A stretch of 64,000 nt of DNA from Stappia indica (GCF_001696535.1 NZ_MBQE01000004.1:434001-498000), one strand, 5' to 3'; positions 34,628-45,010 are shown, counted from the stretch's first letter. A program made the numbers and translations. The notes: generated by a model not told the origin, from the sequence alone.

Positions 34628-37270
34628 TCAGGCGGTCGGTTTTACCGATGCGTGCGGGCCGGGACGTCCGAGCAGGTATCCTTGGGCTCGCCCGCATCCG
34701 GCCTTGTGCACAAGGTCCAGCTGCGCCTGCGTCTCCACACCTTCCGCCGTGCAGTGCATGCCGATGCAACGAGCCAGCCCGGCGATTGCCGAGACGATCG
34801 CCGCCGACGTCTCGTCCTCCTCCATGCGCTGGATGAAGGCGCGGTCGATCTTCAGCCCGTTGAACCGATAGCGATGGAGGCGGTTGAGCGACGAGTAGCC
34901 CATGCCGAAATCGTCAAGCACGAGACCGACGCCGAGCGCGGTCAGGGCGTCGAGGTCCTCGAACACTTCCGGGCCGCTGTTGATCAGCAGGTTCTCGGTG
35001 ATTTCCAGCTCGATTCGGGCGGCGGGCGTGCCATGCCGCTCCAGCGCGGCGGCAACGGCCGGCACCAGGACACCCTTGCCGAACTGACGCGGGGAGGTGT
35101 TCAGCGACAACCGGGTGCCTTCGGGCCAGTCACGCATGGCCTCCAGGCCGCGCTCGAGCGCGAGAAGGCCGATCTGCTCGATAAGCCCGGTCTCTTCAGC
35201 GACTGGAATGAACTGGTCTGGCGCGATGAAGCTGCCGTCCGGCTGTCGCCAGCGGGCAAGAGCTTCGTAGGTGCAGATCTGGCTGTCGCTCAAATCCATG
35301 ATCGGCTGGAACCAGATCTCCAGATCCTTGGTCTCCACCGCTGCGGCAAGTCCGGTCTCGATCCGGCGGCGCGCAAAAAGCGCCTTCCGGATGTCTTCGT
35401 CGAAGATGCGGTATCCGGGCTCTGCGCTGGATTTGGCCCTGTAGAGTGCCGCATCCGCGTAGCCGTGCAGGGTTTCCGGGTCGGTCGCCGTTTCGTCGAT
35501 GGCGACGATGCCGATGCTGACGCCGGGCTGCACGACCGCCCCCTCCAGCGTATGGGGCTGCGCAATCTGATCGACCAGCCGCTCCGCGATGGCTTGCGCG
35601 TTCGCAAGCGTCCCCAGCTTCAAGATGATGGCGAATTCGTCGCCGCCCAGCCTGGCGACGACGTCGTTCGGGGCTGTCGCCTGCTTCAGGATCTGTCCGA
35701 CCTGGACCAGCAACCGGTCGCCCTTGAGATGCCCGAACTTGTCGTTGACCGCCTTGAAGCGGTCCAGGTCGATCAGCAGCAGCGTGGATCTGGCGGTCCC
35801 CTGCCGCGCGGCGGCCACGCAGGCCTCCAGCTCCCGGGAGAACACCGCGCGGTTGGACAGCCCGGTAAGCGCGTCCGTTTCGGCGGCAATGCGAATGCGT
35901 TCGCTCGCCTCATCGAGATCGGTGATATCCTCGTGCGTCTCGATCCAGCCGTCACCGGGGATCGGCGACAGCGTGGTGGCAATGATCGTGCCGTCCTTCT
36001 TGCGCGACTTCAGACGGTAAATCTGGCCGTCGCGCAATCTCTTGCGAACGGTCCGCGGATTGGGGAGCGCAGAGGCCAGTCGTCCGTCGGCGGCAGCCTG
36101 CGCTTCGGCCACGGCCTCGTGGGGCATGCCGGCACGCAAGCTATTGTCCTTGAGATCGAAGAGCTGGACCGCCTGCGCATTCCAGATCTGGAGCCGGTCG
36201 TCCGCATCGAACAGCATCACGCCCTGGCGCATCGAGGCGAGCAGGCTCTCCAGCTCCCGGGTCCGCTCGCGCGCTTCGGTTTCCTTGGCGCGCAGATTGT
36301 ACTCAAGAAGCTTGTGCTCGCTGACGTCCCAGTTGAGACCGATGGCTTCTGCCGGGGCGCCGGTCGCGTCAAAACTGCACTGGGCATAGGCCTGAAGCCA
36401 CCGCACGCTGCCGTCCCGGCACCGGATGCGGAAGCGCGAGGTGAAGCGTCCGCCCCCGTCCCGGGCGTTCTCGAACTCCGCGACAGCCCGGGAGAGGTCG
36501 TCCGGATGAACGCAGGCGGTCCAGTCTGCGAAGCGCCCGCTGAATCGCGTGGGATCGACATCGTAGAGAGGGAACATGGCGGCATCCCACTCCAGCCTGT
36601 CTGCCGGAAAGTTGTAGCGCCACATGGCGATCCGCGCCGAGTGACGCGCAAGGTCCAGCATCGTCAGGCTGCGTTCGGTCTCCTCATGCGACAAGATCGA
36701 ACGGCGGACGCTTTCCGACAACAGGCCGAGGATGACCACACCAGCGACATTGCCGACGAGCAGCAGGTGCCAGGCGCTGGACAGGATCGTCAGGCCGGTT
36801 GCAAGGCCGCGGTCGACGAAGAAGCACGGCAGGACGAAGAAGGTGCCGGCAAGAGCAAGAACAACGAAATCGGGCAGGCCCGGCTTGCGACGCAGGCGGT
36901 TGAACACGATGAGGCCGGCAACGATACCGACGCAGGCGTAGACGAGCGGACTGAGCGTCCCGCCGATGACTGCCGGACCACCGACCCAATAGCGCGCCGC
37001 GGCGGCAATCACACCGCAGGTCACCCCTGCGATCGGGCCACCGAAAAAGCCGGCGAGCATCGCAGGTGCTGCACGCGTATCGAAGGTCGCGCCGAGCGGA
37101 ATGGCGACGGGAAAATTGACGACGAGGACGGCCAGCAACCCGAAGGAGATGCCGATCAGCAGCTCCTGCAACCGGGCCGGCAGTTTGAGGCCGAAATGTT
37201 CCCGGAGAAAGAACATGGCGAGCGCGCCAAGGCTCAGCAAGCCGATGTTGGCGATGCCGCTCAGCAGCAT
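34628..37270 (-). CDS. Membrane sensor GGDEF/EAL protein (5TM-LytS, PAS, GGDEF, EAL)
   Basis: Cyclic-di-GMP turnover protein of 880 residues. The N-terminus (about 1-190) has five or six hydrophobic helices with the LytS-like 5TM pattern (FDTRAAPAMLAGFFGGPIAGV, RYWVGG). Two PAS domains follow (about 210-330 and 345-450), the first with a PAC-type segment FTSRFRIRCRDGSVRWL. The GGDEF domain (about 460-620) keeps RLGGDEFAII with the signature intact. The EAL domain (about 635-875) keeps YEALARW, ELEITENLL, LDDFGMGYSS and KIDRAFI, so both diguanylate cyclase and phosphodiesterase activities are possible. The ATG at 37270 is preferred because GAGGT lies five bases upstream and the first helix starts correctly; an upstream in-frame extension lacks a ribosome site. 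It is a single-gene unit. Confidence 0.92.
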   Translation of the reverse strand: MLLSGIANIGLLSLGALAMFFLREHFGLKLPARLQELLIGISFGLLAVLVVNFPVAIPLGATFDTRAAPAMLAGFFGGPIAGVTCGVIAAAARYWVGGPAVIGGTLSPLVYACVGIVAGLIVFNRLRRKPGLPDFVVLALAGTFFVLPCFFVDRGLATGLTILSSAWHLLLVGNVAGVVILGLLSESVRRSILSHEETERSLTMLDLARHSARIAMWRYNFPADRLEWDAAMFPLYDVDPTRFSGRFADWTACVHPDDLSRAVAEFENARDGGGRFTSRFRIRCRDGSVRWLQAYAQCSFDATGAPAEAIGLNWDVSEHKLLEYNLRAKETEARERTRELESLLASMRQGVMLFDADDRLQIWNAQAVQLFDLKDNSLRAGMPHEAVAEAQAAADGRLASALPNPRTVRKRLRDGQIYRLKSRKKDGTIIATTLSPIPGDGWIETHEDITDLDEASERIRIAAETDALTGLSNRAVFSRELEACVAAARQGTARSTLLLIDLDRFKAVNDKFGHLKGDRLLVQVGQILKQATAPNDVVARLGGDEFAIILKLGTLANAQAIAERLVDQIAQPHTLEGAVVQPGVSIGIVAIDETATDPETLHGYADAALYRAKSSAEPGYRIFDEDIRKALFARRRIETGLAAAVETKDLEIWFQPIMDLSDSQICTYEALARWRQPDGSFIAPDQFIPVAEETGLIEQIGLLALERGLEAMRDWPEGTRLSLNTSPRQFGKGVLVPAVAAALERHGTPAARIELEITENLLINSGPEVFEDLDALTALGVGLVLDDFGMGYSSLNRLHRYRFNGLKIDRAFIQRMEEDETSAAIVSAIAGLARCIGMHCTAEGVETQAQLDLVHKAGCGRAQGYLLGRPGPHASVKPTA

Positions 37271-37618
37271 TGGGACCTCATGTGACCAAAGTATCGTTAT
37301 CGTGGATGGCTTTTGCGCATCCTTGAGGTCCTGTATAGACAGTTTTTCGGGGTGGCATAGTCCGGTTTGTGCCGGATCATCTGAAATCGCGCGATTTGAT
37401 GTGACGATATTTACTAAAGCGAGTGGGTGTTGGAGTAATTGCAAGTAAACGTTGATTTTAGTGGTGCGCAATAGTCATGTTTGAAATGGGAATAGACGGG
37501 GTGTTCGGCAGAGCGTTCCGGCCGCATGTGTCGCGGCTGCAGGCGCCGACGCGTCGGCGCGCGCTGGGCCCGGCAGTGGGACCGCCTGGGTAAACAGCCA
37601 ATTGTCTGGAGAGGGTGC
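37271..37618. other. Intergenic region, leader of the GGDEF/EAL gene and tRNA-Cys 3' flank
   Basis: About 350 bases. The part 37370-37450 is AT-rich and is the likely promoter region for the GGDEF/EAL gene on the minus strand. I see no convincing small gene and no clear terminator for tRNA-Cys. Confidence 0.45.
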
Positions 37619-37692
37619 TGGAGGCCTCGCCCGGAATCGAACCGGGGTGCACGGATTTGCAATCCGCTGCGTCACCACTCCGCCACGAGGCC
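37619..37692 (-). tRNA. tRNA-Cys (GCA)
   Basis: On the minus strand the acceptor GGCCTCG pairs with CGAGGCC. The anticodon stem and loop CGGATTGCAAATCCG carries GCA, the T arm is CCCGGTTCGATTCCGGG, and the 3' CCA is encoded (37619-37621). Confidence 0.96.
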
Positions 37693-37975
37693 AGCGGGCA
37701 GACTTATCAATCACATGCGAGGCAAGGTCAAGCGGTGTTCGCCGTTTCCCCCGCACGCCCGGTGAAAATCGTCGGCACGCCTGCGACAGCGCCGCGCCGG
37801 CGCTGTCTTGTCCACAGGGGGAGGGCAGGCGCGTCCGGCAACATATGCCGCCCGTCAGATCATTTTATGCAAGGCATTTACGTGTGCACAACCTGAGGTC
37901 GACTACGTTGTGCAGGGTTGTTCGAATGGCGAGGCACGAGACGTGTTCGGAAAGAGGCGCGGACCGCCGGCAGAT
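37693..37975. other. Intergenic region upstream of DMP19-like gene
   Basis: About 280 bases. It contains an in-frame extension of the following gene with GTG at 37943, but no good ribosome site. The AT-richer part around 37855-37920 probably holds the promoter. Nothing else is recognisable. Confidence 0.4.
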
Positions 37976-38599
37976 ATGAAGCCGGTGAACGATGACGAGA
38001 TGATCAAGACCCTCCCTATCCGCAGGCGGATATGGGATCTCGCCCAGCCGGGCATTCAGACTCGGCTGCGGCTTGCAGATAAGGGTTATCTGGACTTCTT
38101 CGAGATCGACCAGAGCCTTGTGGACTTCGTCAACATCCTGTGCAATCGGGCGAGAATGCCGATGGGCCGGATCTATCCGAAATTCAGGCAAGCCTACTAC
38201 TTCAGTTATTATATGGCGCAGGTGAACAATGGCGGCCATCGTCAGTTCATCGTCAATTCCAGCCCGCGGCGGATCTGGTATCTGGAAGAAGCCCTGATGG
38301 CAGCTCATGCGATGGGTGCACAGGAATACGCCGAGGTTCTGGTCGACTACCTGGGTTGGCTGCGCCAGAACCCGGAGAAGATCGATCAACTGTCGGACTG
38401 GTCCGACACGGCGGTGGCCGCACCTCTTTATGCGCTCGACGACCGCTTTTTCGCGCACCAAAAAGGGCCTGAGCCCGTCCATTATCTGGTGGAGTGGATC
38501 GCAACCTGGCCAGAGGTCGCCATTCTCGAAGATGATGCCTATGACGCCGAGATCGAGCGAATCTTGAGGTTGGTGCCGTCGCCGGCCGATCAAGTGTAG
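37976..38599 (+). CDS. DMP19/DUF4375-like protein
   Basis: Cytoplasmic protein of 207 residues. The central segment YYFSYYMAQVNNGGHRQFIVNS (about 82-103) has the NGG-x-xQF-x-N pattern of the DMP19/DUF4375 family. Its founding Neisseria member is a DNA mimic that sequesters a repressor. The surrounding sequence is mostly helical and acidic toward the C-terminus (EDDAYDAEIERIL), which would fit a mimic. The start is uncertain: ATG at 37976 has a weak ribosome site, and a GTG at 37943 is an alternative. No partner regulator is adjacent. Assignment is to the domain family, not to a demonstrated activity. Confidence 0.7.
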   Translation: MKPVNDDEMIKTLPIRRRIWDLAQPGIQTRLRLADKGYLDFFEIDQSLVDFVNILCNRARMPMGRIYPKFRQAYYFSYYMAQVNNGGHRQFIVNSSPRRIWYLEEALMAAHAMGAQEYAEVLVDYLGWLRQNPEKIDQLSDWSDTAVAAPLYALDDRFFAHQKGPEPVHYLVEWIATWPEVAILEDDAYDAEIERILRLVPSPADQV

Positions 38600-38661
38600 A
38601 GGCTCTTGATGCACTGGGCGGGAGGGTGTTGTTCCCCCCGTCCTGCGAAGCCCTCTCCGGG

Positions 38662-39369
38662 TCAGGACGCGCAGGCGTCCTTTCGGTACGCGTTGAGCGC
38701 CTCGGCAAGGCCTTGCGCCTGTTCGGGGGACGAGGCCGTGAACTGCAGCAGTTGGGGGACCATCACCGCGCCGGAGATCAGGTCCTCCCGCTTTTCCCCA
38801 TCCTTGTTGAATTGCAGCGATATTCCCGCCAGCTGAGGGGCGGGGAGGGCGGCAACCTGCTGTGCGAAGTCGTAGAACTGCGGCGCGTCCTTGTGCGGCT
38901 GGATCGGGCCGTCGCCCACGCCGACGGAGGTCAGGCGGAAGACAAGCGTCCCGTTCGGCGACTTCAGGATCTGCTCCAGCCGGTCGCGCCCGATGCTTTC
39001 GTTGTTCTGCAGCGCGACGGGCAAAAGCTTCGAGATCCGTTCGGCCTGATCGAGAAGTTTGTCGTCCACCGGCTTTCTGTCGAAGCTCAGTGTGACGCTG
39101 TTCTGGCTGTTCGGGGTTATTCCGGCGCGGCCTATGTCGAACATGGAAAGATCGGCCCGCAGGATGTGCTGGATGTTCCAACCCATCGCATTCGCACCCG
39201 CCATCGTTACTTTCAGCTCGCAGCCGTTGAACACAAGGGCATCTTGCGAAAGATCCGGGCTGCTTTCGGCCAGGATCTTTCTGACCGCAGCTTCCGGGTC
39301 CTCGCCCTGGCAGCCGGTTGCAAGCAGAAAGACGCCGAGCAAGGTTGCTGCCTTGGCCGTGATGCACAT
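38662..39369 (-). CDS. Putative lipoprotein of unknown function
   Basis: Protein of 235 residues with a lipoprotein signal: MCITAKAATLLGVFLLATGC, where LATGC is the lipobox and Cys20 the lipidated residue. The mature part begins QGEDPEAAVRKILAES and contains NGCELKV and SVTLSFDRKP strands, then a helical C-terminus ending in Cys-Ala-Ser. I do not recognise a domain. The ATG at 39369 is chosen because it places the signal peptide at the N-terminus; the frame is open further upstream without a signal. It is convergent with the DMP19-like gene. Confidence 0.7.
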   Translation of the reverse strand: MCITAKAATLLGVFLLATGCQGEDPEAAVRKILAESSPDLSQDALVFNGCELKVTMAGANAMGWNIQHILRADLSMFDIGRAGITPNSQNSVTLSFDRKPVDDKLLDQAERISKLLPVALQNNESIGRDRLEQILKSPNGTLVFRLTSVGVGDGPIQPHKDAPQFYDFAQQVAALPAPQLAGISLQFNKDGEKREDLISGAVMVPQLLQFTASSPEQAQGLAEALNAYRKDACAS

Positions 39370-39768
39370 GGGTGAAACCTTGGAATTGCTTCGGGGGCGA
39401 GAAATCTCAGTGTGCGCAATAGTCGTGAGTGACATCGATCTTTGTTTTCCGAAATCAGGTTGTGTCTGTCGAGCCGGCAAAACGAGCGAAGGCATCTCTG
39501 CCGTCGGGCGATGAGTGCGACCGCAACCGGCCTGCACTGCGATGATCCCCCGCGTTGTAACCGGTCTTTTCGCGGAGTGCCGCGACAATCGCGACGAGGA
39601 TCCGATCCGTTGTGCACTGTTGCGCGCGTGCCAGACTGCGGGGCTGGCCAATCCGGCCGTCCCGAGGCATCTTGCTGTCGGGCACCGTCCTGACATTTCT
39701 CTGCGAAGCGCAACCGGCCGCGGCACCGTCCCCGAAAGGCGCAGCGCTTCGTCAACCAAGGCAGTCGC
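39370..39768. other. Intergenic region without recognisable gene
   Basis: About 400 bases between divergent genes. One plus-strand frame of 85 codons (39515-39772) overlaps the next start, but its composition (Arg/Ala/Pro-rich, no family features) looks like chance. The promoters of the lipoprotein and the VOC gene should lie here; none is clear. Confidence 0.4.
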
Positions 39769-40149
39769 ATGACCATGCCCAATCAGGGCGGGATCCGGTT
39801 CGGTCGGATCGCCGCGACCTTGCCCGTGAGCGATATGACGCGGGCGCTCGACTTCTATGTCGGCGTGCTGGGTTTCACCAAGGCGTTCGAGAACGGCGAT
39901 CCCGCCGGTTTCGTCATTCTCAAGCAGGGCGAGGCGGAGCTTCACCTGACCCTGCAGCCCGGCCACCGCGCGGCGCCGTTCAACGTCGCCCATCTGATGG
40001 TCGGGGATGTCGACGCGCTGCACGAGATATGCCGGCGGCACGGCCTGCGGATCGTCAAGGGCCTGCGCGACAAGGATTTCGGCCTGCGCGCCTTCGTCTT
40101 CGAGGACCCGGACGGAAACCGCATCGACGTCGGCCAGCCGCTCGGCTGA
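39769..40149 (+). CDS. Single-domain VOC (glyoxalase/bleomycin-resistance-like) protein
   Basis: Protein of 126 residues forming one vicinal-oxygen-chelate unit. It shows FGRIAATLPVSDMTRALDFYVGVLGFTKAF (about 11-40 in two parts), LKQGEAELHLTLQPG with a possible ligand His, and the closing FEDPDGNRIDVGQPL with the usual Asp-Pro-Asp-Gly-Asn turn. The usual ligand Glu of the last strand is replaced by Asp. Such proteins are either small metalloenzymes or drug-binding proteins; the role here is open. Confidence 0.85.
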   Translation: MTMPNQGGIRFGRIAATLPVSDMTRALDFYVGVLGFTKAFENGDPAGFVILKQGEAELHLTLQPGHRAAPFNVAHLMVGDVDALHEICRRHGLRIVKGLRDKDFGLRAFVFEDPDGNRIDVGQPLG

Positions 40150-40168
40150 GCTGATTTCAGCAAACAAA

Positions 40169-40192
40169 ACCGGGCGGATCGCTCCGCCCGGT
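40169..40192 (-). terminator. Intrinsic terminator
   Basis: Perfect hairpin with ten-base arms ACCGGGCGGA / TCCGCCCGGT and a TCGC loop. On the minus strand it is followed by TTTGTTTG, so it terminates the monooxygenase gene. It may also work for the convergent VOC gene. Confidence 0.85.
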
Positions 40193-40213
40193 CCTGTGTC
40201 GGCTGTCCCTCGC

Positions 40214-42013
40214 TCAGCCCTTGTGGTGCACCTGTTGCAACCCGTAGACCGGCGTCGGGATGCCTTCCATCCGCGCTTTCAGCTGCAGCGACAGGAACTG
40301 CGAGTAGTGGCGCGACTGGTGCAGGTTGCCGCCGTGGAACCACAGCGCTTCCTGCTGCGTCGGCTTCCACATGTTGCGCTGCTCGCCCTCCCAGGGGCCG
40401 GGGTCCTTGGGCGTGTCGGAGCCGAGCCCCCAGACCTTGCCGACCTTGTCGGCGGTCTCCTGGTCGATCAGGTCGGCGACCCAGCCGTTCATCGAACCGT
40501 AGCCAGTGGCGTAGACGATCACGTCGGCCGGGATCTCGACGCCGGTGTCGAGCTTGACGGATGTCTCGGTGATCTCCTCCACCTGGCCGGCGGCCAGCTT
40601 GATCTTGCCGTCGATGATGAGCTGCGAGGCGCCGATGTCGATGTAGTAGCCCGAGCCGCGCCGCAGGTACTTCATGAAGAGCCCCGAGCCGTCGGCGCCG
40701 AAGTCCAGCCGGAAGCCGGCCTTCTCGAGCGCTGCATAGAAGTCGGCGTCGATCTCGCGGATCTTGTCGTAGATCGGCTTCTGGAACGTGTGCAGGATCC
40801 GGTAGGGGAGCGAAGCGAAGATGAGATCCGCCTTCGCCGTGGTCATGCCGCCGGCTACCGCCTGCTCGGAATAGAGCGCGCCCAGCCCGTGCTCCATCAA
40901 GGGTTCGGAGCGCACGATATGGGTGGTCGAGCGCTGCACCATGGTCACGTCGACGCCGGCCTCGTAGAGCGCGGCGCAGATGTCATGGGCCGAGTTGTTC
41001 GAGCCGATGACGACGACCTTCTTGCCCTTGTATCCGTCCGGGCCGGGATGCTTCGAGGAATGGTGCTGCTCGCCGGCAAAGCGGTCCGCGCCCTTGAACT
41101 GCGGGATGTTGGCCTTTCCCGACATGCCGGTCGCAAAGACCAGCTGCTTGGGCCGCAGCACCACTTCCTCGCCGTCCCGATCCACCGTGACGACCCATTC
41201 CTTGTTGGCCTCGTCCCATTTTGCCGAGCGCGCGGTGGAGCGGGTCCAGTAGTTCAGCTCCATCACCTTGGTATACATTTCCAGCCAGTCGCCGATCTTG
41301 TCCTTCGGCGCGAAGACCGGCCAGTTCTTCGGGAAATCGATATAGGGCAGGTGGTCGTACCAGACCGGATCGTGCAGGCAGAGCGACTTGTAGCGCTTGC
41401 GCCAGGAATCGCCCGGCCGGTCGTTGCGCTCCACGATGATCGTCGGCACGCCGAGCTGGCGCAGCCTTGCGCCGAGCGCGATGCCGCCCTGGCCGCCGCC
41501 GATGATCACCACATAGGGCTGCCTGGTGTAGCCGAGCGTCGCGGCCTCTTCCTCGCGCTCCTCCTTCCAGGTCTTGCCGCCGGGATTGACCCCGTGCTTG
41601 GCGCCGAGCGGCCGGGAGAAGCCGGACTTCTCCTCGTGGCCCTTCAGCTCGACCATGGTGGTCAGCAGCGTCCAGATCAGCCCGTCCTTGAGGCGGATCA
41701 GGCCGTAGCCCCGCGCCACCGCCGTCTCGAAGGTGATCCAGGCCTGGGTCACGCCGTCGGCCTCGCTGGCCTCCTCTCCTTCCGCCACCTGCCAAGCGGT
41801 CGGCTTGGTCAGGGCGAGCTGCGCCTCCAGCATGTCGCGGACTTCGCCGCGTCCCTCGGCGGTCTTGAGATTCCAGGTGAAGGTCACGAGATCGCGCCAG
41901 TAGCACTCCTCGGCGAACATGGTGACCGCCTCGTCGATCCGGCCCGCCTCCAGCGCCCCGCCGAACCGGTCGAGAAAGGCCTGCACGCGGGCCGTCGGTG
42001 TCTTGTCGAGCAT
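40214..42013 (-). CDS. FAD/NAD(P)-dependent monooxygenase with N-terminal SnoaL-like domain
   Basis: Flavoprotein of 599 residues. The first 130 residues resemble an NTF2/SnoaL fold (ARVQAFLDRFGGALEAGRIDEAVTMFAEECYWRD, in two parts). The FAD site is VVIIGGGQGGIALGARLRQLG (about 168-188, GGGQGG at 172-177). The NADP site is KVVVIGSNNSAHDICAALYEAG (about 332-353). Between them FKGADRFAGEQHHSSKH fits the flavin monooxygenase/Baeyer-Villiger fingerprint region. GGGAGGAG precedes the ATG. A sigma-54 promoter (42079-42093) and activator palindromes (42141-42206) lie directly upstream, so it is under control of the AcoR-type protein at 42217. The substrate is unknown. Confidence 0.88.
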   Translation of the reverse strand: MLDKTPTARVQAFLDRFGGALEAGRIDEAVTMFAEECYWRDLVTFTWNLKTAEGRGEVRDMLEAQLALTKPTAWQVAEGEEASEADGVTQAWITFETAVARGYGLIRLKDGLIWTLLTTMVELKGHEEKSGFSRPLGAKHGVNPGGKTWKEEREEEAATLGYTRQPYVVIIGGGQGGIALGARLRQLGVPTIIVERNDRPGDSWRKRYKSLCLHDPVWYDHLPYIDFPKNWPVFAPKDKIGDWLEMYTKVMELNYWTRSTARSAKWDEANKEWVVTVDRDGEEVVLRPKQLVFATGMSGKANIPQFKGADRFAGEQHHSSKHPGPDGYKGKKVVVIGSNNSAHDICAALYEAGVDVTMVQRSTTHIVRSEPLMEHGLGALYSEQAVAGGMTTAKADLIFASLPYRILHTFQKPIYDKIREIDADFYAALEKAGFRLDFGADGSGLFMKYLRRGSGYYIDIGASQLIIDGKIKLAAGQVEEITETSVKLDTGVEIPADVIVYATGYGSMNGWVADLIDQETADKVGKVWGLGSDTPKDPGPWEGEQRNMWKPTQQEALWFHGGNLHQSRHYSQFLSLQLKARMEGIPTPVYGLQQVHHKG

Positions 42014-42078
42014 ATCGTCTCCTCCCGTTGCTCATGTCTCCGGGGACGGATCTGCGCCCGCCCGGTACAGAGCAGGTG

Positions 42079-42093
42079 GCAAGCCGCGTGCCA
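42079..42093 (-). promoter_or_regulatory. Sigma-54 (-24/-12) promoter of the monooxygenase gene
   Basis: On the minus strand TGGCAC-GCGGC-TTGC, an exact match to the RpoN consensus TGGCAC-N5-TTGC with correct GG/GC spacing. It lies 66-80 bases before the monooxygenase ATG. Activator sites lie about 50-115 bases further upstream. Confidence 0.9.
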
Positions 42094-42140
42094 GTCTCGA
42101 AAAAGCAGAGAGCTATTTTTTTCAAGGGCTTGGATATGGG

Positions 42141-42206
42141 TGTCGCAGAACCTGTCGCAGCGTTGCGCAACAGGCCTGCAACACCTGTCGCAGGCGATGC
42201 GACAGG
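42141..42206. promoter_or_regulatory. Upstream activator sites (CCTGTCGCA inverted repeats)
   Basis: Site 2 (42184-42206) is a perfect inverted repeat, CCTGTCGCA and TGCGACAGG separated by five bases. Site 1 (42151-42174) is an imperfect copy with TTGCGCAACAGG as the second arm. A half site TGTCGCA starts at 42141. TGTCGCN/NGCGACA palindromes are typical of Fis-family sigma-54 activators of the AcoR type, and the activator gene ends ten bases away. Confidence 0.8.
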
Positions 42207-42216
42207 CTCGGACGGT

Positions 42217-44145
<1,929 letters not shown>

Positions 44146-44254
44146 GGCTATTTCCTCCCGCCACGATGCTCGCATGGGAGGCAACGGCTCACAAGGCGGG
44201 ATCGGGGACTTGTGCCAAAGGAGGAGGACGCGGGCGCGGGGATATCTGTGGCGC

Positions 44255-45010
44255 TCAAGGCGCGTCGGGTGCGTCCTTGCCGGCGATCCGGCGGGCGAGA
44301 GCCGGGGAGAGGCCGGTGCTGTCCTTCGCCAGCGGGCGGGCATAGCTGCCTTTGTCCGCGCCGGACGGACGCAGACGTTGGAGCGAAACCGCCTGCAGGA
44401 CCGCGGCTTTCACCGGATCGAGAAGCACCGCCGGCACCTCGTCGGCGATATCCCCGGCCAGCCCGGCGATTGGCGCGCCGCCGAGTATCAGGATATCCGC
44501 ATGCGCTGCTGCGCGGCGGCATGTCTCCACCAGCGGTGCGCGCATCTCCTCCGCCACTGCCGCGATGGAGCCGAAAGCGGCATCCGGCGTGAACGTGCCG
44601 GCAAAGCGCATGCCGAGCCCCGCGCGCGTCACCTGCTCCTCGTACCAGGGCGTGAGGCGGGGCGAGAAGGTGACGAAGGCGAAGCGCTCCCCCAGTGCCA
44701 ATGCGGCGAGCATCGCCGCCTCGGAAAGCCCGGCCACCGGCAGGTCGAAGAGCTCGCGCGCGGCCGAAAGTCCCGGATCGCCGAAGGCGGCGATGACCGC
44801 GGCATCGAAGCGTCCCTCGTGCTGCGCCAGCAGGTCGAGCACGGCGGCGCCGGCAATCTGGGCCTCCGCGCGCGAGGAGATGTAGGGAAAGCCTTGGCGC
44901 GCGGTCAGGGGCAGCAGTTCGACATCGCCCGGCAGCACCGTTGCCGCGCTGCGCGCGAGGCGGTCGGTCAGTGCTTCGGTGGTATTGGGGTTGAGCAGCA
45001 GCAGGCGCAT
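44255..45010 (-). CDS. Asp/Glu/hydantoin racemase superfamily protein lacking both catalytic cysteines
   Basis: Protein of 251 residues with the hydantoin/allantoin racemase fold: LLLLNPNTTEALTDRLA at the N-terminus, AVIAAFGDPGLSAARELFDLPVAGLSEAAM (about 71-100 in two parts) and ADILILGGAPIAGLAG (171-186). In racemases the first block has Cys (ACFGDPG-like) and the second Cys (LGCAG-like); here these positions are Ala75 and Gly178. Racemisation by the two-cysteine mechanism is therefore unlikely. It ends a minus-strand series with the TRAP genes (start adjacent to the DctM stop) that contains a UraD domain, so a purine/ureide or hydantoin ligand is plausible. It could be a ligand-binding, decarboxylating or isomerising homologue. 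Confidence 0.82.
   Translation of the reverse strand: MRLLLLNPNTTEALTDRLARSAATVLPGDVELLPLTARQGFPYISSRAEAQIAGAAVLDLLAQHEGRFDAAVIAAFGDPGLSAARELFDLPVAGLSEAAMLAALALGERFAFVTFSPRLTPWYEEQVTRAGLGMRFAGTFTPDAAFGSIAAVAEEMRAPLVETCRRAAAHADILILGGAPIAGLAGDIADEVPAVLLDPVKAAVLQAVSLQRLRPSGADKGSYARPLAKDSTGLSPALARRIAGKDAPDAP

Noticed and set aside
39515-39772. 85-codon plus-strand frame before the VOC gene
   Set aside because: No ribosome site, chance-like composition and overlap with the start of the real gene.
38662-40167. Extended lipoprotein frame reaching across the VOC gene
   Set aside because: Upstream residues are antisense to the VOC gene. The lipoprotein signal peptide and lipobox fix the start at 39369.
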